64,000 nucleotides of DNA from NCBI GenBank assembly GCA_903882805.1, contig CAIRYK010000065.1, forward strand, positions 1-64,000, read 5' to 3'. Below the pieces are notes generated by a model that worked only from the letters and a program-made list of their open reading frames with translations, was not told the origin of the DNA and searched no databases. The position numbers and the translations under genes are program-made. The stretch is from an uncultured Bacteroidota bacterium (GTDB lineage: Bacteria > Bacteroidota > Bacteroidia > Chitinophagales > Chitinophagaceae). Positions 9,859-19,700 of this stretch are shown in pieces. How positions within the stretch are numbered: the first letter of the stretch is position 1; each line of letters starts with the position of its first letter.

Positions 9859-12800
9859 ATGACCAATAGTTACAAATACCTTAGACTTCTACCAATCCTT
9901 TTACTTGGGCTGAGCATGAGTGGTTTTGCTCAAACCTCGGTATTTAGTTACGTTCCGGGCACAATTCAAACCTATGTGGTTCCTCCCGGGGTTTTTGGCA
10001 TTAACGTTACCTCAAAAGGCGCACAGGGCGGCGGCAACACCATTGGCGGCGCGCAAGGCGGTCTTGGAGCAGTGCTGGTAGGCGACTTTGCAGTTACTCC
10101 GGGCGACGTACTGAATGTAGTAGTGGGCGGTCGCGGCGCTACGGCATCGCGCGTAGGCGGCGGCGGCGGCGCATCGTACGTATGGAACAACGGCTCTGGC
10201 ACATTGTTGCAAGCGGCTGGCGCAGGCGGCGGAGCAGGTTACAACAACACACCATTATCTGATAACGGCGTAGACGCTTCTCTTACTACATCGGGCACAA
10301 ATGGTCGCGGCGTATTGTCGGGCGCAGGTACGGCTGGCACAGGGGCTACACAGCCCGGCGGCTACACCTACTGGGCAGGCGGCGGAGCAGGCTGGTTTTC
10401 AGATGGTAATAACGGATCGGTTTTCGGTCCATGTTCGTTTGTTTGCACAGGCGGTAAAACTCCGGGCGGCGGAGCTATTGGCGGCACCGGCGGCGGCAAC
10501 CCCGGTAGCAATGCCGATGGCGGCTTTGGCGGTGGAGGCGGAGGCAACGGACGTTGCACTGCTCTCGGCGGAGGCGGTGGAGGCGGTTACAGCGGAGGCG
10601 GTGCAGGCGCAGAAAGCGGTGCAGGCGGTAGCCCGGCGGGCGGCGGAGGCGGTTCGTTCAATGGCGGTACCTTCCAGGTAAATACTGTAGGCAACACCGG
10701 AGACGGAGAAGTAACGATAACACTTGCGTGCGTTCCCCCTACAGCCGGCGCTATTGTTAGCTCTCCCAATCTGTGTATAGCTACATCATACACCTTCACA
10801 AACCCAACAGGCACACCCGGCGGAACATGGAGTAGCAGCGCTACGGCAGTGGCTACTGTAGGTTCTACTACTGGACTTGTGAGCGGTATTGCTACCGGCA
10901 CAGCAGTAATTTCTTATTCCATCAATCTTAGCTGCGGATCGGCAGTGGCAACAAGAACGGTGACTGTGGTTAACACACCTTCGCCCATAGTTGGCCCATT
11001 CAGTGTGTGTAGCACAGTTTTGCCTATGCCAGCGCCAACCATTTCGCTTACTGCACCTACCCCTACCGGTACCTGGACCAGTGTAACTCCGGGCGTTGCG
11101 GGCGTTGATCCGGTTACCGGCGTTGTAACAGGCGTAGCCGTAGGCACTTCAGTTATATCTTATTCTATAGCCGGTTGCGGCACGGTTACAGCTACTGTCA
11201 CCGTAATACCAACACCACTTCCTATTGTAGGCCCATCTACCATACAAGGCTGTAAGCGCGAGTCGCTGACACTCGTAGACCCGACACCGGGCGGCACATG
11301 GACCAGTAGTATTCCAATTGTTGGTACTATTACCCCACTCACCGGGATCATCACAGGTATTAATGTAGGCTTTACTAATGTTACCTATACCGCACCCAAT
11401 GGTTGTTTTACCTCTAAGTTTGTGCGCATCAACGAGCCGCCGGCGCCAATTACAGGGCCATCGTCGGTTTGTGAGGGCTTCGCTGTTACACTCGCTAATA
11501 TTATTCCGGCTGGCACCTGGAGTAGCAGTTTGCCCGCTATAGCAAGTATTGGCTCAACTGCCGGCAACTTCAACGGCGTTACTGCAGGCGTATCTGTAAT
11601 ATCATACAGCATTGCCGGTTGCAGACCAGCTACTTTCAACCTTACCGTAAATCCTCCACCGGCGCCTATAACCGGTATGACCAGTATTTGTATCGGCGTG
11701 GCAACTTCATTGGCTAATGCATCTACCGGGGGCTTCTGGAGCAGCAGCGACACCACTGTAGCTACTATCGACCCATTCGGCGTTCTTACTACTATTTCTT
11801 ATGTAATAGGCTCATCTACCATGGTTACTTACACATTGCCTACAGGTTGCTATGCTACGGTACCGGTAACAGTAAATGCATCACCGGCGCCTATCACTGG
11901 CCCGGACAGTGTATGTAAGGGTTCGCAAGTAACGCTTGCAAGCGTTACCCCCGGCGGTATTTGGAGTAGCTCAGATCTTAGTCTGGCGCAGGTTATAGAT
12001 ACCAACGGCCAGGTTACAGGCGTAAACTCAGGCGTTGTGGCTATATCCTATACACTCAGCACGGGCTGCTATCAGTCAAAAGTATTTGTAGTAGAAAATC
12101 CGGTTGCAGCAATCGCCACCATAACCTCTACACCCGGCGACAGCGTATGCGCAGGCACTCCTATCCGCTTCGATGTTACGGCTACCAACGGAGGCGTACC
12201 TTCATTCCAGTGGCAGTTGTTTTACACCGGCACGTCATTAAGTACCGATACGTTTTTCAACTATGTTGCCACAACGCACGGAGATGTGATAGTGTGCCGC
12301 ATGATAACGAGCGGCATATGCGTAATACAAGATACTGTATATGATACCGTAAGAGTAAATGTTTACCCCAATGTGCGCCCTAATGTAATAATAAGGCATG
12401 CGGAACCGGATAATTCTATCGACTATCTGGGACAGATATTTACTTTCTATAGCGATGTTACTTATGGCGGACGCGGCGCCACTTATCAGTGGTATGTAAA
12501 CAATACTCCTGTGGCGGGCGCTACCGGCATTACCTTTACCAAAGCGGTTTATGCCAACTCTTTGATATATTGCGTAGTAACCGGTAATCCTCCCTGCATG
12601 ATACCCCCATCGAAAGACACCAGCAATAAGATACTTATTTTGGCCGACTTCGTGAACGTGCAGCAAGTGGCAACCACACGCGCTATCAGCCTGTTCCCTA
12701 ACCCTAATACCGGCAGCTTTACACTTGCGGGTACTACCGGAAACAACAATGGCGTGATAAACTACGAGGTTACCAATATGGTGGGACAGGTAGTGTATAA

Positions 12801-12933
12801 AGGCACGACTACAGCACAAAACGGCGCTGTGCACGAAGAAATAAACATCAACAATCTGGCTGCCGGCAATTACCTGCTGCATGCCGCGTCCGAAACGATG
12901 AACGAGGTATTCCATTTTGTGGTAAACCGTTAA
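9859..12933 (+). CDS. Glycine-rich, Ig-like repeat T9SS protein (paralog 2)
   Basis: A 1024-residue paralog of the preceding gene with the same order of parts: signal peptide (MTNSYKYLRLL...GFAQ), glycine-rich region, Ig-like repeats with conserved Cys (PxPITGPxSVCxG and GGTWSSS motifs), and a T9SS type A sorting domain starting at LFPNPNTGSF. The frame is open from 9799, but the Met at 9859 is preferred because the signal peptide starts there; the 20 extra residues are hydrophilic and lysine/asparagine rich. The C-terminal third is especially close to paralog 1. Each gene has its own terminator, so they are not an operon. Probably a surface structural protein; function unproven. Confidence 0.88.
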   Translation: MTNSYKYLRLLPILLLGLSMSGFAQTSVFSYVPGTIQTYVVPPGVFGINVTSKGAQGGGNTIGGAQGGLGAVLVGDFAVTPGDVLNVVVGGRGATASRVGGGGGASYVWNNGSGTLLQAAGAGGGAGYNNTPLSDNGVDASLTTSGTNGRGVLSGAGTAGTGATQPGGYTYWAGGGAGWFSDGNNGSVFGPCSFVCTGGKTPGGGAIGGTGGGNPGSNADGGFGGGGGGNGRCTALGGGGGGGYSGGGAGAESGAGGSPAGGGGGSFNGGTFQVNTVGNTGDGEVTITLACVPPTAGAIVSSPNLCIATSYTFTNPTGTPGGTWSSSATAVATVGSTTGLVSGIATGTAVISYSINLSCGSAVATRTVTVVNTPSPIVGPFSVCSTVLPMPAPTISLTAPTPTGTWTSVTPGVAGVDPVTGVVTGVAVGTSVISYSIAGCGTVTATVTVIPTPLPIVGPSTIQGCKRESLTLVDPTPGGTWTSSIPIVGTITPLTGIITGINVGFTNVTYTAPNGCFTSKFVRINEPPAPITGPSSVCEGFAVTLANIIPAGTWSSSLPAIASIGSTAGNFNGVTAGVSVISYSIAGCRPATFNLTVNPPPAPITGMTSICIGVATSLANASTGGFWSSSDTTVATIDPFGVLTTISYVIGSSTMVTYTLPTGCYATVPVTVNASPAPITGPDSVCKGSQVTLASVTPGGIWSSSDLSLAQVIDTNGQVTGVNSGVVAISYTLSTGCYQSKVFVVENPVAAIATITSTPGDSVCAGTPIRFDVTATNGGVPSFQWQLFYTGTSLSTDTFFNYVATTHGDVIVCRMITSGICVIQDTVYDTVRVNVYPNVRPNVIIRHAEPDNSIDYLGQIFTFYSDVTYGGRGATYQWYVNNTPVAGATGITFTKAVYANSLIYCVVTGNPPCMIPPSKDTSNKILILADFVNVQQVATTRAISLFPNPNTGSFTLAGTTGNNNGVINYEVTNMVGQVVYKGTTTAQNGAVHEEININNLAAGNYLLHAASETMNEVFHFVVNR

Positions 12934-12960
12934 TCATGTTCTGGGCTTTGCCAATATTAA

Positions 12961-12999
12961 ACACAAAAATGCCGCACCTGAGGTGCGGCATTTTTGTGT
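12961..12999. terminator. Bidirectional terminator
   Basis: A perfect 19-bp inverted repeat around a single central base (ACACAAAAATGCCGCACCT and its complement). It has A-runs on the left and T-runs on the right, so it can stop transcription from both the plus-strand gene ending at 12933 and the minus-strand gene ending at 13029. Confidence 0.9.
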
Positions 13000-13028
13000 T
13001 TTGGCTGCAATAACAATAGTTGCAAAAA

Positions 13029-13409
13029 CTATTGCTCGCCACCCGATAGCGGGAAGGCAGTGTCGATGTCGTCGAGGAAAGAATGACCGCTGTGGTGTTC
13101 CTTTGGTTGGTCGGAATCGCCGGTGATGTCTATTTCGGGAAGTTCGAATTCCAGAAACTCAATCTCTTCCTCGCCTCCCGATAGCGGGAAAGCGGTATCG
13201 AGATTGTGGAGAAAGGCGGCAATTTTCCCCTCATTACCCTCTGTATCCGGCACTTCCAGATCTATTAGGACCACATCAGGTTCTCCGCCCGATAAAGGGA
13301 AAGCGGTGTCTATGCCAGCAACCAACGACGATAGCAATCCTTCCGGTTCCCTGCTTTCGTTTTCTTCGGCCGACAAATCTTCGGCATTAGCTAAATTTTC
13401 TTTCGACAT
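13029..13409 (-). CDS. Acidic protein with three DTAFPLSGGE motifs
   Basis: A 126-residue, strongly acidic protein with no signal peptide or membrane helix. The ten-residue motif DTAFPLSGGE occurs three times: residues 34-43, 71-80 and 116-125, the last one residue from the C terminus. Each motif is preceded by a short hydrophobic stretch (SLVAGI, FLHNL, FLDDI). The first two are followed by an acidic, beta-like stretch ending in a Pro (LEVP, FELP). At DNA level the three copies differ at synonymous positions (e.g. 13037, 13172, 13288 regions), so selection appears to act on the peptide. I do not recognise the family. A multi-core peptide precursor, a repeated docking motif or a protease target are all possible; no modifying enzyme is adjacent. 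LSGGE resembles the ABC signature only by chance, since no Walker motifs exist. Confidence 0.75.
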   Translation of the reverse strand: MSKENLANAEDLSAEENESREPEGLLSSLVAGIDTAFPLSGGEPDVVLIDLEVPDTEGNEGKIAAFLHNLDTAFPLSGGEEEIEFLEFELPEIDITGDSDQPKEHHSGHSFLDDIDTAFPLSGGEQ

Positions 13410-13481
13410 GGTTGTAATTGTTTTAATGTGACTATATACGAAAATAACAAATTATAGCCACCAAATACTACCAAAGAAAGT

Positions 13482-13489
13482 TAATTTTG
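13482..13489 (+). promoter_or_regulatory. TAnnTTTG element next to the DUF983 start
   Basis: TAATTTTG ends only six bases before the ATG at 13496. Transcription from it would start at or next to the start codon, giving a leaderless or nearly leaderless mRNA. No clear TTG -33 element is seen, so this is tentative. Confidence 0.4.
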
Positions 13490-13495
13490 CGTCAA

Positions 13496-13906
13496 ATGGC
13501 TTCCACTCCCAAAAAACCGAATGCGCTATACTCATTACTGTCAATGAAATGCCCGAGTTGCAGGAAAAGTGTAGTATTTGTGAACAAAAGCGTTTTCCCT
13601 TTAGGTCAGATTGTAGACCTTAAAGACGAATGCGAAGTGTGCGGGCAGAAAATGAAATCGGAAAGCAACAACGGCGGCGGTATCAACTACGCGCTGTCTA
13701 TGATGCTGTTTTTCCTTAATCTGCTTTGGTACTGGCCTGTATTTGGCCTCTCATACACAGACAATAGCGTGTATTACTATCTTGCGTCGAGCACCGTAGT
13801 AGTGATGCTTGCACAGCCCTGGCTAATGCGCTGGTCGAGAATGATTTACCTGTACCTCTATGTTTCTTTTGGCACATCGCGTAGGGTAATCATCGACGAT
13901 AAGTAA
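13496..13906 (+). CDS. DUF983 family membrane protein
   Basis: A 136-residue protein. Two CxxC pairs (MKCPSCRKS near residue 20 and CEVCGQK near 50) could form a zinc ribbon. Two hydrophobic segments (about 65-85 and 92-112) then span the membrane, and a basic tail follows. This order fits the DUF983 family, whose function is not established. The frame also allows a TTG start at 13487, but that TTG is part of the TAATTTTG promoter-like element, so the ATG at 13496 is preferred. It is divergent from the triple-motif gene. Confidence 0.8.
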   Translation: MASTPKKPNALYSLLSMKCPSCRKSVVFVNKSVFPLGQIVDLKDECEVCGQKMKSESNNGGGINYALSMMLFFLNLLWYWPVFGLSYTDNSVYYYLASSTVVVMLAQPWLMRWSRMIYLYLYVSFGTSRRVIIDDK

Positions 13907-13917
13907 ATAACCATTTG

Positions 13918-14955
13918 CTATACCTCTACCACCACATTGCCGTGTAGCGGATGCGCAACGCACGTTAACAGTGCGCCGTGTAGCGTTTCGGTGTCGGTAA
14001 GGGCGTCGTTGTAGGCCATCCACACCTTACCGCTTCGACAAAGCGCCGCGCAACTGCCGCAATAGCCGGCCCGACAGCTATATGGCAACGTCAGCCCGGA
14101 CTTTTCTGCCGCGGTAAGTATACTGTCGGGATATACTACCGCAAACGTATGCGACAATCCTTTTTGTAATACAGTAACATTGTGCGTATCGCTGTCTGGC
14201 GGGGCATAGATCTGCGGGCGGTGTTCAATTACAAAATTCTCCTTTTTTATTTGGTCGTCTCGCACCCCATTTTCCTGCAGCGCGAAAATAGTCATGCGCA
14301 TGTAGGCCAACGGTCCGCAGATATAAAACAGGGCTTCAGACAGCGGAGCAGCCGCATATTCGCTAAGTAATAGTGGTACCAACGCTTTGCTGAGGCGGGC
14401 GCGGGCGGCATTGTAGGCATTGCTATAAAGGTATTCTATCCTGAAACGCTGCGGATGTTCGCCAGCAAGCATTTGCAACTCGGTATAAAAAGCTACATCG
14501 CGGGGCGATGAATTGCTGAAGATGAGCCCAACAGCGGGACCGTTTGGCTGACGAAGTACAGACTTAATAAGCGAAAGCATAGGCGTAATACCTATGCCCG
14601 CAGCAAAGAAAAACACCTGCCTGTATGCGCTAATATCGGCCGGCAATACAAAAAGCCCCGCTGCGCCGGTGGTGTACAATACATCGCCCAACTTTGCGCT
14701 ATCTACCAGAGCCCGCGAAAACATACCGTTTTCAATCCGCTTTACTGCAAATGCTACCGGCTCGCCCGGGCCCGAACATATAGAGTAAGAGCGCCGGTAT
14801 TCGCGCCCTGCCCGCGGAAACACCAGCGTAATAAACTGACCCAGAACGAAAGACAAGCCACCTTCAGCGAAAATAGTAAACAACTTTACGCCAGGCGCCA
14901 CAGTATGTATAGCGGCGATAGTTACTGACCTATATGTGCTTTGCAGGGTATCCAT
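13918..14955 (-). CDS. Ferredoxin-NAD(P)H reductase with C-terminal 2Fe-2S domain
   Basis: About 345 residues with the modules of class IA oxygenase reductases such as PaaE/HmpX. First comes an FAD-binding barrel (RRSYSICSG binds the flavin), then an NAD(P)H-binding domain (FFAAGIGITPMLSLIKS and YICGP), then a plant-type ferredoxin domain with the cluster ligands C-x4-C-x2-C (SCRAGYCGSC) and a distant fourth Cys (LLTCVAHP). It transfers electrons from NAD(P)H to an oxygenase or desaturase partner, none of which is nearby. The frame is open to 15000, but Met at 14955 (MDTLQSTYRS) gives the normal family start. Confidence 0.88.
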   Translation of the reverse strand: MDTLQSTYRSVTIAAIHTVAPGVKLFTIFAEGGLSFVLGQFITLVFPRAGREYRRSYSICSGPGEPVAFAVKRIENGMFSRALVDSAKLGDVLYTTGAAGLFVLPADISAYRQVFFFAAGIGITPMLSLIKSVLRQPNGPAVGLIFSNSSPRDVAFYTELQMLAGEHPQRFRIEYLYSNAYNAARARLSKALVPLLLSEYAAAPLSEALFYICGPLAYMRMTIFALQENGVRDDQIKKENFVIEHRPQIYAPPDSDTHNVTVLQKGLSHTFAVVYPDSILTAAEKSGLTLPYSCRAGYCGSCAALCRSGKVWMAYNDALTDTETLHGALLTCVAHPLHGNVVVEV

Positions 14956-15007
14956 GTGTTGATCTTGCAAATGTAGGGGCTGGCAGCCAGTGTTGCGCAA
15001 TGGCTGA

Positions 15008-15039
15008 TTGGGCAGATAACAATAGATATACTACTTTTG
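15008..15039 (+). promoter_or_regulatory. Promoter of arfB
   Basis: TTG at 15008-15010, a 21-bp spacer and TACTTTTG at 15032-15039. The GTG start codon follows four bases later, so the transcript would be leaderless or nearly so. Confidence 0.6.
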
Positions 15040-15043
15040 CAAA

Positions 15044-15445
15044 GTGAGCGATTTTATAGCTGAGGTATTTTTTAAAACGGCGCGCAGCGGCGGTAGCGGC
15101 GGCCAAAACGTGAACAAGGTGGAGACCATGGCCGAGGCGCTGTGGCTGGTGGCAGAGTCGCGCTTTTTTACCGATGAAGAGAAAGCTACCATACAGGACA
15201 AACTTCAAAACAAAATAAACAAAGAGGGATACCTGGCTGTAAAAAGTCAGGAGTCGAGGTCGCAACTGGAGAACAAAGCCATAGCGCTGCAAAAAATGCA
15301 GGATATGGTAGCCAAAAGCCTGACAAAACCCAAGAAACGCAAACCCACGCGCATACCAAAGGCTGTAAAAGAAAAACGCCTTGCCGGCAAGAAAAAAGAC
15401 TCGCTGAAAAAAGAGCTACGCCGCCCGCCAACAAGCGATCAATAG
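15044..15445 (+). CDS. arfB: Alternative ribosome-rescue peptidyl-tRNA hydrolase
   Basis: A 133-residue release-factor-like protein that frees ribosomes stalled on mRNAs lacking a stop codon. The catalytic GGQ loop is residues 19-21 in ARSGGSGGQNVNKVET, close to the N terminus as in ArfB/YaeJ and unlike full release factors. The C-terminal ~45 residues are a lysine/arginine-rich tail, which in ArfB enters the empty mRNA channel. The GTG at 15044 is the only start that leaves the usual short lead-in before the GGQ domain. Confidence 0.93.
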   Translation: MSDFIAEVFFKTARSGGSGGQNVNKVETMAEALWLVAESRFFTDEEKATIQDKLQNKINKEGYLAVKSQESRSQLENKAIALQKMQDMVAKSLTKPKKRKPTRIPKAVKEKRLAGKKKDSLKKELRRPPTSDQ

Positions 15446-15549
15446 CTTTTCCGATGTATGATGGCGTAAGGGCGACAAAATTCCCCAATTACTGCTACAC
15501 TGTACTAAACGTATTCAAGCGCTGCTACAATACGCCGACTACCGAACGA

Positions 15550-15587
15550 ACAAAAGGCATCTCGTTTTAGCGCGAGATGCCTTTTGT
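15550..15587. terminator. Bidirectional terminator between arfB and metH
   Basis: A perfect 15-bp stem (ACAAAAGGCATCTCG and its complement) around an 8-base loop. It is flanked by A-rich and T-rich sides and placed between two convergent genes. Confidence 0.9.
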
Positions 15588-15609
15588 TTATAATAAATGC
15601 TGTGTGTTA

Positions 15610-16635
15610 TTAAGCTGTAGCCATTTCGGGCAGCTCGCGGGGCGCATAGTTTTTCATAGCGCGCGCTATGGCTGCAATATGGTCGGGGGTGGTGCCGCAG
15701 CAGCCGCCTACCAGATTTACCCATCCCTCTTTAGCCCACTCTGCAATTACAGATGCAGTATGTTCGGGGTTTTCGTCGTATTCGCCCATAGCGTTTGGCA
15801 GGCCGGCATTTGGGTAGGCGCTTACATAGCAGGCCGCTATTTGCGATAGCTCCTCTATGTGCGGGCGCATTTGCTCAGCTCCAAGCGCGCAGTTCAGGCC
15901 TATGCTTATTGGGTTGGCATGCATTACAGATATGTAGAATGCCTCCAGCGTCTGTCCGCTCAGTGTGCGGCCCGATGCATCGGTTATAGTGCCCGATATC
16001 ATAATAGGCAGCGGCGCCTGCTTGGTGTCTCTAAAAAACTTGTTGATGGCATAAATCGCCGCCTTGGCATTCAGGGTATCGAAAATGGTTTCTACCAGCA
16101 GTATATCTACGCCGCCTTGTACCAGTCCTTTAATTTGATCGTAATAGGCATCGGCCACCTCATCGAACGTTACAGCGCGGTAACCCGGATTATTTACATC
16201 GGGCGACAACGACAATGTTTTGTTCATAGGGCCAATAGCGCCTGCTACAAAACGGTCGCCGGGTTGCAGGTTTTGCTCGGCCAGAAACTCGTTTATAGCC
16301 TCGCGGGCCACGCGTGCAGCGGCAACATTTATTTCGTAAGCCAGCGACTGCATATCGTAGTCGGCCATAGATATCACCTGCGAGTTGAAGGTGTTGGTTT
16401 CCAGTATGTTGGCTCCGGCGCGCAGGTATTGCTTGTGAATGCCTTTAATAATTTCGGGCTGTGTGAGACACAGCAGGTCGTTATTACCTTTCACATCGGT
16501 ATGCCAGTCTTTGAAGCGTTCGCCGCGATAGTCGGCTTCCTGCAGGCTATGGCGTTGAATCATAGTACCCATAGCGCCGTCTATGATCAGAATGCGTTCG
16601 TTGAGTAGTTTCCGTAGTTGTGTATCTGCGTTCAT
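15610..16635 (-). CDS. metH: Methionine synthase, homocysteine-binding half only
   Basis: A 341-residue homocysteine S-methyltransferase domain. The zinc/homocysteine ligands are Cys249 ([11 protein letters not shown]) and Cys312-Cys313 ([10 protein letters not shown]). The N-terminal DGAMGT loop is typical of cobalamin-dependent MetH. The folate, cobalamin-binding and activation domains are missing, and the sequence ends cleanly at the domain border with no frameshift. Many Bacteroidota encode MetH as two genes, and this matches the first half. The partner is not in this window. A stand-alone betaine- or S-methylmethionine-homocysteine methyltransferase is less likely given the MetH-like sequence. 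Confidence 0.9.
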   Translation of the reverse strand: MNADTQLRKLLNERILIIDGAMGTMIQRHSLQEADYRGERFKDWHTDVKGNNDLLCLTQPEIIKGIHKQYLRAGANILETNTFNSQVISMADYDMQSLAYEINVAAARVAREAINEFLAEQNLQPGDRFVAGAIGPMNKTLSLSPDVNNPGYRAVTFDEVADAYYDQIKGLVQGGVDILLVETIFDTLNAKAAIYAINKFFRDTKQAPLPIMISGTITDASGRTLSGQTLEAFYISVMHANPISIGLNCALGAEQMRPHIEELSQIAACYVSAYPNAGLPNAMGEYDENPEHTASVIAEWAKEGWVNLVGGCCGTTPDHIAAIARAMKNYAPRELPEMATA

Positions 16636-16754
16636 GCCGCAAAGGTAGGGAATAGATATATATGCAGGGTTAGCGGTTTTTGTTATAGGTATATTTTTAC
16701 CGCAATAGTTCGCTGTTTACCTGCAAACACATTATTGGCAGCGGCAAAAGCCCG

Positions 16755-19700
16755 CTATTCATCGTGTTTCAATAATGGCAGCCGTATAAAAAACGTGGTA
16801 CCCCGGTCTTCTTCGGTCGCAAACCAGATAGCTCCCTTCCAAAACTCAATTATCTTTTTGGTCATTGCAAGCCCTAGCCCTGTGCCCGACGACTTGGTGG
16901 TGAAGTAGGGCTTGAAAATACGCGTTTGCACATCTTCGGGTATTCCAGTTCCGTTATCTTTTACAGCTATTAGCACGTCGCTACCTTCTTGCTGCAACGA
17001 TACATCTATGTTGCCCAAGCGGGTTTCGGGTATTGCCTGCTTGGCGTTTTCCAGCAAGTTGGTAAACACCCGCAGCAGTTGGCTGCGGTCGGCAGTTACC
17101 CACATTTCTTTTTCTGTATCGGCTATCCGCACCTTTATTGCGGCATCGTCCATATACAGTTCCACTGCTTTGTTCAGTAGTTCGCCCAGTTCCAGTTCTT
17201 CGGGACGCGCTTCGGGCATTTTGGCAAAATTCGAGAACTCAGACGCTATGTAGGAAAGATTGTCTATCTGCTCAATTATTGATTCCGATACTTTTTCAGT
17301 GATTTGTTTTATGTTGGGGTTGTCGTTTTTCATGGCTTGCCGCAGGTACTGAATGTTCAGTTTCATGGGCGTCAGCGGATTTTTTATTTCGTGTGCTACC
17401 TGACGGGCCATTTCCCGCCAAGCCATTTCGCGTTCGTTTTGGGCAAGGGCTGCTGCGTTTTCTTCCACCTTGTTTACCATCTTGTTGTACTCGGCTACCA
17501 GCAGGCCTATCTCGTCGTCGTAGGGCCACACAATACGCTCGTTGCGCTGCAGGTTCAGGCGGCCAAACTGCTCAATAATTACATTGAATGTGCCGGTTAT
17601 CCACCGGGTGATGCCTATAGTAATGAGACTGGATATAAGAAAAATGAACGCATAAAGGTTGATAAGCGTAACCACGATATTGGATATCTGGAAATTCAGG
17701 TCTTTTTCTGATGAGAAAAACGGCACATTTATAAAGCCCAGCGTTACGCCATGCTCATCGCGCAGCGGCTCGTAGGCCGACATATACTGCAAGCCCGCAA
17801 CGCGCTCGCTGAGTATAACTATAGATTTGCCCAGGTTATTGAGCTGGTAGTGCGCATCGGGGCGCATCATATGCGATATTAGCCCCTTGTTGTAAATATC
17901 GTCCTCAGATGCGTTGTATAAAAAACCATCATTGTCGAACACATTGATATCTATCTTCTGCTCGCTTGCTATGCGTGTAATAAACTCTTTGAACCTCGCC
18001 GACCGGCTAACCGTATCGAACATATAATCGTCATCAAAAGCGTTCTGTCTTTTAAGATAATCTTGTACCGACTGCTTAGCTACCGTCATTACCGACTGTA
18101 ACTTCTCTGCATTGGAGTTGCGATACTGGTTTCTGAAAAACCATATTGTTACCGAACCAATTACCAAAAAAGAAATAAAGACTACTGCCAGCATGGCCAA
18201 ATGCACGCGCCTGCGTAGTGTGAGCCGCATAAACCTGCCGCTAACAAAGGCATTGGCAAAATAAGACAGGTATAATTGATAAAGCAATATTAAAACTGCC
18301 ATGAGCACAAGTATGCCAAAAAGGTAGGAAAACAACGTGATAAGCTCGAACAGCTCGCTATGGTTGTGCACCACTACTATGGTACGATTGTCGTTGGTTT
18401 TCAACCGCAGTTCAGAAACATTGCGTGTATTATAAAAAGCCCATTCCTGATTTTTAAGGGTGTCGTCTTTCAAAAATGTTGGAAAAGGATAGTCGTTGGT
18501 TTGGGTGATCAACTTATCGTTTACATATACAGCGTGGGCATATTCGCTTGCTTTGCCCTTATTGCCGGTTGGTTGCAGCAATTCGGGATACACCGTTTCA
18601 TTAATTTGTTTCTTCAGGTCGAGGTCTACAATTACGTAACCTACTACTTTATTTACGGAGTCGTTGTATATCTGAATATATGATAGATAGTAGTGCCGGT
18701 CGAGTATCGATTCTTTATAAAAAAGGTAGGGTGTGTTTGTTGATACCGATTCTTCTTTTTCAGTAACCAGTGATTTATAGTCTACACTGTCGGCATTGAA
18801 AAGTCCATTGCCATCGCCATCGAATAGATACACCTTGGTTTCGTACTTACTTAATGCTGTATTCGACAGAAACTCAACATCAAACTTTTGATTGAGCGCT
18901 TTGCGACCGGCTACAGTAGGTTTGCCAAAAAAGGATTTCACTGTATTGTCGAACGCTATTTCCCTTGCAATCTTATCAAATGCAAACTCGGCCATGTCGT
19001 CAGGGTGCGGCGTGAGTTGCAGACTGATATATGTGGTGCGAATCATTTTTTCTTTCTCTCCATTAAAGAACTGTAATACGCCTGTGCAAAAAGCACAGAT
19101 AAACACAGCCCAGAATATCATCCGGGGTTCAAACAGATCTGAAACAAGGCGCAATCGCTCCACATCGAGCAAGGCGGTAAACAAGATGAGCCAGGCTATG
19201 AATACCCAATAAAAGCCGTAGGTGTACGATTGCGTAATAAAGATGTAGGCGACTCCGACAACCGCTATCAGCAGGTATTTTACCAGCCGGTTAGGAAACA
19301 ATGTGTTGAACTGAACATTGAGCAAGTAAATGACAAGACACGAAATACCGGTAATAGCCCCTATGGTAAGCAACCCCAGTATGGTGTAGATATTGATGGT
19401 ATAAAAATGCCCGACATCGAACGAGATATCAGAATCGAGCACCAGACTGCGGATGATTTTGACAAACAAAAACAAATAGGCTATCATGGCTATGAGCAGC
19501 GACGCGCCCACGCTGATACGCAACCACGGACGGCAGACCGACTGCATAAAATTTTTGTAGTCGGTGTGCCGGGTGATGAATACAGCTACCCACAACACAA
19601 ACAAAGTATTGATGAGCAAATCTCCAAAACTGGTAAGGTTGGCGCCCAGCGCATAAGAAAGCGGCGAGAAAAAATACAATGTATCGAGGTTGAAGGGCAG

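Noticed and set aside
13029-13409. LSGGE reading as an ABC-transporter signature
   Set aside because: No Walker A or B motif and the protein is only 126 residues; the resemblance is coincidental.
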